A DNA stretch of 64,000 bases, taken from NCBI RefSeq assembly GCF_900109175.1, contig NZ_FNZE01000004.1:207818-271817 (forward strand), read 5' to 3'. The translations under genes and the position numbers were made by a program. Source of the stretch: Pseudomonas linyingensis (GTDB lineage: Bacteria > Pseudomonadota > Gammaproteobacteria > Pseudomonadales > Pseudomonadaceae). The notes under the pieces were generated by a model, which worked only from the letters and a program-made list of their open reading frames with translations, had not been told where the DNA came from and made no database searches. Of the stretch, positions 58,323-64,000 are shown one piece after another (within the stretch, counting starts at the first letter, position 1; every line of letters begins with the position of its first letter).

Positions 58323-59037
58323 TCGCCTGCAGCGCGGCGCGGAAGTAGACCTGGCCCTCCGCCGACTCGGCGAAGGCCACGTATTCGCCCAGCTGGGCGT
58401 CGCCGAGTTCGCGGTAGACGTACAGCAGGGTGTTGTCCAGTTCGCTGCCGATCTGCTGCATCAGCCGCTCGCGCTGACTGCCCAGCAACTCCTGCGACGC
58501 GCCGTTGCCCAGCAGCATGCCGGGCAACCCGGGGAGCATCTGGCTGAGGCTGTCGGCGGCCACCCCGGCCAGCGCCAGACTGACCTCGGCACCCGCCTCG
58601 CGGGCCGGCAGGGCGTTGCCCAGGCGCTGCGCCAGCGCCCGGCGCGCCGCGGAGGCGTTCACCTGCGGCAGGCCGTCGGCGTGGCGGTTAAGCTCGGTCG
58701 GCGAGGTGGCGCGCACCTCGCTGTGGATCACCGCGCGGCCCAGCGGGCTGTCGAAGAAGCGGATCGCCGCCAGCGGATCGGGCAGGTTGCGGCGCAGGCT
58801 GCCGAGGGCGCGCTGATCCATCGCCTGCGGAGCGAAGCGGCGATTGCTGTTGTCGACCAGCGCCTGGTACACGCCCGGCGGCAGGCTGCCCTGGTAACGC
58901 TGCTGGGCAGCGACCAGAGCGGCACTGAAGTGCTCGCGCTGCTGCGGCCAGCCGGCCAGATCGTAGAGCAGGTCATGCTCGTCGGCCTGGCTGAACAGGC
59001 TGACAAGGCTCAAGGCAACGGCAATCAGGACGCGCAT
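58282..59037 (-). CDS. DUF2059-like exported protein
   Basis: A 251-residue protein with a signal peptide (MRVLIAVALSLVSLFSQA, cleavage near residue 18). The helical mature region ends in YVYRELGDAQLGEYVAFAESAEGQVYF, the pattern typical of DUF2059 proteins. Function unknown. It converges on and overlaps the last 41 bp of the GTPase gene. The start at 59037 is chosen for the signal peptide. Confidence 0.82.
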   Translation of the reverse strand: MRVLIAVALSLVSLFSQADEHDLLYDLAGWPQQREHFSAALVAAQQRYQGSLPPGVYQALVDNSNRRFAPQAMDQRALGSLRRNLPDPLAAIRFFDSPLGRAVIHSEVRATSPTELNRHADGLPQVNASAARRALAQRLGNALPAREAGAEVSLALAGVAADSLSQMLPGLPGMLLGNGASQELLGSQRERLMQQIGSELDNTLLYVYRELGDAQLGEYVAFAESAEGQVYFRAALQAIRAGLLVEPSPAP

Positions 59038-59216
59038 GGCAACTCCCGTGGAACAGGGGCGTATTGTCACGGTGGGGCATCCAGCTTGTCGAGGCGCTAG
59101 CGGCGCCCATGGCCGAACAATTGCATTGCACCGACGAACAGTGGTTTTGTCCGCTGCCGGCGGGATTGGTTCAGTCGGGCATTGCCTGGCCCCGGCTGCG
59201 CTCCCTAGAATGCTCC

Positions 59217-59843
59217 ATGACCGAGCACAGCACCCACCACCCCCTCATCGAACACATCCTCGACGACCTGGCCAGCCAGGGCTGGTCGCAGCAGGCACTT
59301 GCCCTGCCCGCGGAGCTGAGTCGCGCGCTGGCCGACGAATGCCGCCACCGCCACAGCGCCGGCGCCCTGGCCCCGGCCTCCGTCGGCCGGGGTGGCGGAC
59401 AGGTGATCGACGAGGGCATTCGCGGCGACCACATCCAGTGGCTCAACGCCGGCGAGTCCGCCAGCATCGACAGCTACCTGGCCCTGCTCGACGAACTGCG
59501 CGAACGACTCAACCGCGAGCTGTTCCTCGGCCTGGAAGACTACGAGTGCCACTTCGCCCTCTACCCGCCGGGCAGCTTCTACCGCCGCCATCTGGATCGC
59601 TTCCGCGACGACGACCGGCGCACGGTGACTACGGTGTTCTACCTCAATGACGACTGGCGCCCCGAGCACGGCGGCGCCCTGCGCATCGAGCTGGCCGACG
59701 GCCGCGAGCACGACGTGCTGCCCGCCGCCGGCACCCTGGTGGTGTTCATGTCGGGCGACTTCCCCCACGAGGTGCTGGCGGCCAGCCGCGAGCGCCTGTC
59801 GCTCACCGGCTGGTACCGCCGCCGCGGCAACGGGCCGCTGTAG
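59217..59843 (+). CDS. 2OG-Fe(II) oxygenase (prolyl 4-hydroxylase-like)
   Basis: A 208-residue double-stranded beta-helix dioxygenase. The iron triad is His125 and Asp127 in RRHLDRF plus His184 in GDFPHEVL; Arg193 in RERLSLTGWYRR should bind 2-oxoglutarate. LYPPGSFYRRHLDRF and TTVFYLNDDW are typical of the P4Hc group. The substrate is unknown, possibly a ribosomal or translation protein residue. The ATG at 59217 was chosen over a longer frame that runs back into the preceding divergent promoter region. Confidence 0.9.
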   Translation: MTEHSTHHPLIEHILDDLASQGWSQQALALPAELSRALADECRHRHSAGALAPASVGRGGGQVIDEGIRGDHIQWLNAGESASIDSYLALLDELRERLNRELFLGLEDYECHFALYPPGSFYRRHLDRFRDDDRRTVTTVFYLNDDWRPEHGGALRIELADGREHDVLPAAGTLVVFMSGDFPHEVLAASRERLSLTGWYRRRGNGPL

Positions 59844-59917
59844 CGGGCGGTCGACTGGAACCTTGCCTGCCTCCGGCTAGTCTGTACTGGACTTTCCCAC
59901 GCACAAGGAACCTTGCG

Positions 59918-60349
59918 ATGAAAACCCTGCTCGCCGCCTGCGGCCTGCTCGCCACCGTCACTCTGGCTACCCCGGCCCTGGCCGAAACCCCGCGCACCCC
60001 GGCCCCGGAAGGCGCCAGCGTGTACTTCATCGCGCCGGCCAACGGCGCCAGCGTCACCGGCCCGGTCAACGTGCGCTTCGGCCTCAAGGGCATGGGCGTG
60101 GCCCCGGCCGGCACCGATGTCCCGGCCACCGGCCATCACCACCTGCTGGTGGATGTCGCCGAACTGCCGGGCCTAGATGCGCCGCTACCCGCCACCGACA
60201 ACATCCGCCACTTCGGCAAGGGCCAGACCGAGACGGAGCTGACCCTGCCACCGGGCAAGCACACCCTGCAGCTGCTGCTCGGCGACCAGAACCACGTCCC
60301 GCACCAGCCGCCGGTGCTGTCGGAGAAGATCACCATCACCGTCAAGTGA
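59918..60349 (+). CDS. DUF4399 family periplasmic protein
   Basis: A 143-residue protein with a signal peptide (MKTLLAACGLLATVTLATPALA, cleavage near residue 22). The mature domain carries the DUF4399 pattern VYFIAPANGASVTGPVNVRFGLKGMGV, GHHHLLVDV, and HTLQLLLGDQNHVPH, a beta-sandwich with clustered histidines. Function unknown. It has AAGGA before the ATG and sits beside serA in convergent orientation, as in P. aeruginosa. Confidence 0.88.
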   Translation: MKTLLAACGLLATVTLATPALAETPRTPAPEGASVYFIAPANGASVTGPVNVRFGLKGMGVAPAGTDVPATGHHHLLVDVAELPGLDAPLPATDNIRHFGKGQTETELTLPPGKHTLQLLLGDQNHVPHQPPVLSEKITITVK

Positions 60350-60360
60350 GGGGTTGAAAC

Positions 60361-60390
60361 GAAGAAGGGAGGCCGAGGCCTCCCTTCTTC
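60361..60390. terminator. Bidirectional hairpin terminator between the DUF4399 gene and serA
   Basis: A 13-bp perfect stem GAAGAAGGGAGGC, loop CGAG and its complement, between converging genes, with a short mixed T/C run after the plus-strand arm. Confidence 0.85.
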
Positions 60391-60405
60391 ATCGCGGCAG
60401 AACGC

Positions 60406-61638
60406 TTAGAACAGCACGCGGCAACGGATGGTGCCGTTGACTTCCTGCAGCTTCTCCAGCGCCAGATCGGAGTATTCCTTGTCGACGTCGACCACCACGT
60501 AGCCGACCTTCTCGTTGGTCTGCAGGAACTGGCCGGCGATGTTGATGCCGTTCTCGGCGAGCACCTTGTTGATCTCGCTCATCACCCCCGGGACGTTCTG
60601 GTGGATGTGCAGCAGGCGGTGCTTGCCCGGGTGCGACGGCAGGGCGACTTCCGGGAAGTTCACGGAGGACACCGAGGTGCCGTTGTCGCTGTACTTGACC
60701 AGCTTCTCGGCCACTTCCAGGCCGATGTTGGCCTGCGCCTCGGCGGTGGAGCCACCGATGTGCGGGGTGAGGATCACGCGATCCAGGCCACGCAGCGGGC
60801 TGACGAACTCCTCGTCGTTGGACTTGGGCTCGACCGGGAACACGTCGATGGCGGCGCCGATCAGGTGCTCGTCCTTGATCGCCTCGGCCAGGTGGTCCAG
60901 CTCGACCACGGTGCCGCGGGCGGCGTTGATCAGGATGCCGCCCTTCTTCATGGCGCGGATTTCCTTCTCGCCGATCATCCACTGGGTGGACGGCAGCTCC
61001 GGCACGTGCAGGGAGACGATGTCGCACATGCCAAGCAGCTCGTGCAGATTGCCGATCTGGGTGGCGTTGCCGATCGGCAGCTTGGTCACCACGTCGTAGA
61101 AGAACACCTGCATGCCGAGGGCCTCGGCCAGCACGGAAAGCTGGGTGCCGATGGAGCCGTAGCCGACGATGCCCAGGCGCTTGCCGCGGATCTCGAAGGA
61201 GTTGGCGGCGCTCTTGATCCAGCCACCACGATGGCAGGAAGCGTTCTTCTCCGGGATGCCGCGCAGCAGCAGGATGGCCTCGGCCAGCACCAGTTCGGCC
61301 ACCGAGCGGGTGTTGGAGTACGGGGCGTTGAACACCGCGATGCCGCGCTCGCGGGCGGCGTTCAGGTCGACCTGGTTGGTGCCGATGCAGAAGCAGCCGA
61401 CGGCGACCAGCTTCTTGGCGCAGTCGAAGACTTCCTCGGTCAGCTGGGTACGCGAACGGATGCCGATGAAGTGAGCGTCGGCGATCTTTTCCTTCAGCTC
61501 GTCACCCGACAGCGCGCCCTTCAGGTACTCGATGTTGGTGTAGCCAGCGGCCTTCAGGGTGTCCACGGCGTTCTGGTGGACACCTTCGAGAAGAAGGAAC
61601 TTGATCTTGCTCTTGTCGAGAGAGGTCGTCTTGCTCAT
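60406..61638 (-). CDS. serA: D-3-phosphoglycerate dehydrogenase
   Basis: First step of serine synthesis. The 410-residue enzyme has the NAD-binding loop LGIVGYGSIGTQLSVLAEALG, the catalytic Arg region INAARGTVVELD, catalytic His in LTPHIGGSTAEAQ, and a C-terminal ACT domain (LHIHQNVPGVMSEINKVL) for serine feedback. Enzymes of this type also reduce 2-oxoglutarate to D-2-hydroxyglutarate, which links serA to the divergent neighbour. It starts at the ATG at 61638. Confidence 0.98.
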   Translation of the reverse strand: MSKTTSLDKSKIKFLLLEGVHQNAVDTLKAAGYTNIEYLKGALSGDELKEKIADAHFIGIRSRTQLTEEVFDCAKKLVAVGCFCIGTNQVDLNAARERGIAVFNAPYSNTRSVAELVLAEAILLLRGIPEKNASCHRGGWIKSAANSFEIRGKRLGIVGYGSIGTQLSVLAEALGMQVFFYDVVTKLPIGNATQIGNLHELLGMCDIVSLHVPELPSTQWMIGEKEIRAMKKGGILINAARGTVVELDHLAEAIKDEHLIGAAIDVFPVEPKSNDEEFVSPLRGLDRVILTPHIGGSTAEAQANIGLEVAEKLVKYSDNGTSVSSVNFPEVALPSHPGKHRLLHIHQNVPGVMSEINKVLAENGINIAGQFLQTNEKVGYVVVDVDKEYSDLALEKLQEVNGTIRCRVLF

Positions 61639-61822
61639 CTGCGTAAACCTGTTGTCCCGGGGAAATTGGCTGGGCGGTGGACAGCGCGGGCTGGCCGACC
61701 CGCGAGTCGGCGGCGGGCGCGATTGGCGGGGTGCATATGCTAACATAGCGCCCCCGCGAAGCGCCCATCCCCGAGCATGAAGCCTGCTCAGGGTGACCAT
61801 GAACTGGCCGAGATTTCCGCAG
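61639..61822. other. Divergent intergenic region serA / D-2-hydroxyglutarate dehydrogenase
   Basis: A 184-bp gap that must carry both promoters. A/T-rich TATGCTAACATA near 61736-61747 could provide a -10 for either direction, but no matched -35 was identified. Confidence 0.4.
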
Positions 61823-63217
61823 ATGACCCAAGCTGCCCTGATCGATGAACTGAAGACCCTGGTCGAACCCGGCAAGGTGCTCACCGATGCCTCTTCCCTG
61901 GACGCCTACGGCAAGGACTGGACCAAGCAGTTCGAGCCCAATCCGCTGGCCATCGCCTTCCCGAAGTCCATCGAGGAAGTGCAGGCCATCGTGCGCTGGG
62001 CCAACGAGCGCCAGGTTGCCCTGGTACCCTCGGGCGGCCGTACCGGCCTGTCCGCCGCCGCCGTCGCCGCCCACGGCGAAGTGGTCGTGTCCTTCGACTA
62101 CATGAACAAGATTCTCGAGTTCAACGCCTTCGACCGCACTGCGCGCTGCCAGGCCGGCGTGATCACCGAGCAGCTGCAGAACTTCGCCGAGGAGCAGGGC
62201 CTCTACTACCCGGTGGACTTCGCCTCGGCCGGCTCCAGCCAGATCGGCGGCAACATCGGCACCAACGCCGGTGGCATCAAGGTGATCCGCTACGGCATGA
62301 CCCGCAACTGGGTCGCCGGCCTCAAGGTGGTCACCGGCAAGGGCGAGATCCTCGAGCTGAACCGCGACCTGATCAAGAACGCCACCGGCTACGACCTGCG
62401 CCAGCTGTTCATCGGTGCCGAAGGCACCCTGGGCTTCGTGGTCGAGGCCACCATGCGCCTCGAGCGCGCGCCGAAGAACCTCACCGCCATGGTGCTCGGC
62501 GCGCCGGACCTGGACTCGATCATGCCGGTGCTGCACGCCTTCCAAGGCAAGCTCGACCTGACCGCCTTCGAGTTCTTCTCCGACAAGGCGCTGGCCAAGG
62601 TGCTGGCCCGCGGCGACGTGCCGGCGCCGTTCGAGACCGACTGCCCGTACTACGCGCTGCTCGAGTTCGAGGCCAGCAGCGAGGAAGTCAGCAACGCCGC
62701 ACTGGAGCTGTTCGAGCACTGCGTCGAGCAGGGCTGGGTGCTGGACGGCGTGATGAGCCAGAGCGAGCAGCAGCTGCAGAACCTGTGGAAGCTGCGCGAG
62801 TACATCTCCGAGACCATCTCGCACTGGACCCCGTACAAGAACGACGTGTCGGTCACCGTCTCCAGGGTGCCGGCCTTCCTCAAGGAAATCGACGCCATCG
62901 TCGGCGAACACTACCCGGACTTCGAGATTGTCTGGTTCGGCCACATCGGCGACGGCAACCTGCACCTGAACATCCTCAAGCCGGATGCCATGGCCAAGGA
63001 CGAGTTCTTCGCCAAGTGCGCTACCGTCAACAAGTGGGTGTTCGAGACCGTCGACAAGTACCACGGCTCGATCAGCGCCGAGCATGGCGTGGGCATGACC
63101 AAGCGCGACTATCTGGGCTACAGCCGCTCGCCGGAAGAAATCGCCTGCATGAAGGCGATCAAGGCGGTGTTCGACCCCAACGGCATCATGAACCCCGGCA
63201 AGATCTTTTCGGCCTGA
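61823..63217 (+). CDS. D-2-hydroxyglutarate dehydrogenase (FAD-linked)
   Basis: A 464-residue FAD-binding oxidase of the vanillyl-alcohol-oxidase fold, with the PP-loop region LVPSGGRTGLSAAAVA and ASAGSSQIGGNIGTNAGGIKV-like sequence, and C-terminal FGHIGDGNLHLNI and SAEHGVGMTKRDYLG. In Pseudomonas the enzyme encoded beside serA oxidises D-2-hydroxyglutarate back to 2-oxoglutarate, pulling SerA forward. The ATG at 61823 (MTQAALIDEL) gives the usual length; ATG at 61799 and GTG at 61793 are in frame. Confidence 0.93.
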   Translation: MTQAALIDELKTLVEPGKVLTDASSLDAYGKDWTKQFEPNPLAIAFPKSIEEVQAIVRWANERQVALVPSGGRTGLSAAAVAAHGEVVVSFDYMNKILEFNAFDRTARCQAGVITEQLQNFAEEQGLYYPVDFASAGSSQIGGNIGTNAGGIKVIRYGMTRNWVAGLKVVTGKGEILELNRDLIKNATGYDLRQLFIGAEGTLGFVVEATMRLERAPKNLTAMVLGAPDLDSIMPVLHAFQGKLDLTAFEFFSDKALAKVLARGDVPAPFETDCPYYALLEFEASSEEVSNAALELFEHCVEQGWVLDGVMSQSEQQLQNLWKLREYISETISHWTPYKNDVSVTVSRVPAFLKEIDAIVGEHYPDFEIVWFGHIGDGNLHLNILKPDAMAKDEFFAKCATVNKWVFETVDKYHGSISAEHGVGMTKRDYLGYSRSPEEIACMKAIKAVFDPNGIMNPGKIFSA

Positions 63218-63222
63218 TTCGC

Positions 63223-63301
63223 GTAGGGTGGAAAACCGCGCAGCGTTTTCCACCTTGAGCCGCGAATGGTGGAAAACGGCCCCGGCCTTTTTCCACCCTA
63301 C
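63223..63301. repeat. REP-like palindromic element
   Basis: GTAGGGTGGAAAA at 63223-63235 is the exact reverse complement of TTTTCCACCCTAC at 63289-63301. Inside are two further GTGGAAAAC / GTTTTCCAC-type hairpins, one at 63227-63254 (GGTGGAAAAC, eight-base loop, complement) and one starting near 63268. Nested palindromes of this kind are typical of dispersed repeats in Pseudomonas genomes. Confidence 0.85.
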
Positions 63302-63319
63302 GGATTATCAGGAGTCAGC

Positions 63320-63985
63320 ATGAGCTACCAGCACCAGTACGTCGACGGCACCCCCATCCACTTCCCGCTGGGCAAGGTGGTGTGCGTCGGGCGCAACTAC
63401 GCCGAACACGCCAAGGAACTGAACAACCCGATCCCGAGCGAGCCGCTGCTGTTCATCAAGCCAGCCAGCGCGGTGGTGCCGCTGGAAGACGGCTTCGCCA
63501 TCCCACAGGATCGCGGCGGCGTGCACTATGAAGCGGAGATCGCCGTACTGATCGGCAAGCCGCTGTCGACCCGCCCGGACGACGAGGAAATCCGCGACGC
63601 CATCAGCGGCTTCGGCGTCGCCCTCGACCTCACCCTGCGCGACGTGCAGGCCCGACTCAAGGACAAGGGCCATCCGTGGGAAATCGCCAAATCCTTCGAC
63701 GGCGCCTGCCCGCTGTCGCCGTTCGTACCCGGCGATGCGGTCGAGGACCTGGCCGACATCGGTGTGCGCCTGACCCTCAACGGCGAATTGCGCCAGGACG
63801 GCAACAGCCGCGACATGCTGACGCCGATCCTCGCGCTGATCCGCCACATCAGCGGCCACTTCTCCCTGCAAGCGGGCGACGTGGTGCTCACCGGCACCCC
63901 GGCCGGCGTCGGCAGCCTGGCCTGCGGCGACCAGCTGGTGGTCGAACTGCCCGAACTGTGCCGCTTCGAGACCCGCGTGCTCTGA
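63320..63985 (+). CDS. Fumarylacetoacetate hydrolase family protein
   Basis: A 221-residue FAH-fold enzyme. The opening VVCVGRNYAEHAKELNN and LLFIKPASAVV, the metal-binding HYEAEIAVLIGK (two acidic ligands) and FGVALDLTLRDVQ (Asp ligand), and the late LTGTPAGVGSL are family hallmarks. Members include oxaloacetate tautomerases/decarboxylases and acylpyruvases; the specific substrate cannot be told from sequence. The start at 63320 has CAGGAG upstream. It sits after the REP-like element and ends 15 bp before the window edge. Confidence 0.92.
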   Translation: MSYQHQYVDGTPIHFPLGKVVCVGRNYAEHAKELNNPIPSEPLLFIKPASAVVPLEDGFAIPQDRGGVHYEAEIAVLIGKPLSTRPDDEEIRDAISGFGVALDLTLRDVQARLKDKGHPWEIAKSFDGACPLSPFVPGDAVEDLADIGVRLTLNGELRQDGNSRDMLTPILALIRHISGHFSLQAGDVVLTGTPAGVGSLACGDQLVVELPELCRFETRVL

Positions 63986-64000
63986 GCCCTCCTGCGCCGG

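Overview
The window is GC-rich chromosomal DNA of a Pseudomonas species. Gene content and order follow the type IV pilus and housekeeping region known from P. aeruginosa PAO1 (pilGHIJK-chpA, gshB, tonB3, algH, pyrR-pyrB-pyrC', pilT/pilU, proC, metXW, hemW, thiGS, rpoH, ftsYEX, coaD, mutM, ilvD, folA, serA). Several differences show that it is not P. aeruginosa itself: a TM2 gene sits between pyrC' and pilU, a PAS/GGDEF gene between rsmD and coaD, tandem Na/Pi cotransporters follow the ferredoxin gene, and a large STAND-type ATPase gene lies between ilvD and folA. I saw no rRNA, tRNA, CRISPR array, insertion sequence or prophage.

Layout. 1-8717 (minus strand): the Chp chemosensory cluster pilG-pilH-pilI-pilJ-pilK-chpA, which controls twitching and surface-sensing cAMP signalling; chpA runs off the left edge. 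8959-14796 (plus): gshB, tonB3, algH, ruvX and the pyrimidine genes pyrR-pyrB-pyrC', tightly packed with several stop/start overlaps. 14857-17599 (minus): a TM2 protein and the retraction ATPases pilU and pilT. 17671-24586 (plus): yggS-proC-yggT-yggU, then metX-metW, a DUF4426 gene, rdgB, hemW and a DUF3392 gene. 24645-26990 (minus): trmB, thiG, thiS and a DUF423 gene. 27132-27836 (plus): mtgA. 27912-31874 (minus): ftsY-ftsE-ftsX and rpoH. 32000-39350 (plus): an M16 peptidase pair, rsmD, a PAS/GGDEF sensor, coaD and ferredoxin. 39415-44675 (minus): two Na/Pi cotransporter paralogues, a small exported protein and mutM. 44809-47963 (plus): rlmI-like methyltransferase and ilvD.

48079-52101 is the least ordinary gene: a single large protein with a NACHT/STAND-like P-loop NTPase near its N terminus, a long helical middle, and a C-terminal segment with the residues of a PD-(D/E)xK nuclease. 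Its base composition is visibly lower in GC than its neighbours. I read it as a horizontally acquired, probable one-gene defence (NLR-like) system; that function is inference. Downstream are an exported protein of unknown function, folA, a NERD-nuclease/UvrD-like helicase, a DUF2868 membrane protein paired with a DUF3482 GTPase, a DUF2059-like protein, a 2OG-Fe(II) oxygenase and a DUF4399 protein.

60406-63985: serA and a divergently transcribed D-2-hydroxyglutarate dehydrogenase, a functional pair in Pseudomonas serine synthesis, followed by a palindromic REP-like element and a fumarylacetoacetate-hydrolase-family gene. No gap between genes exceeds about 300 bp; the longest is 52102-52382.
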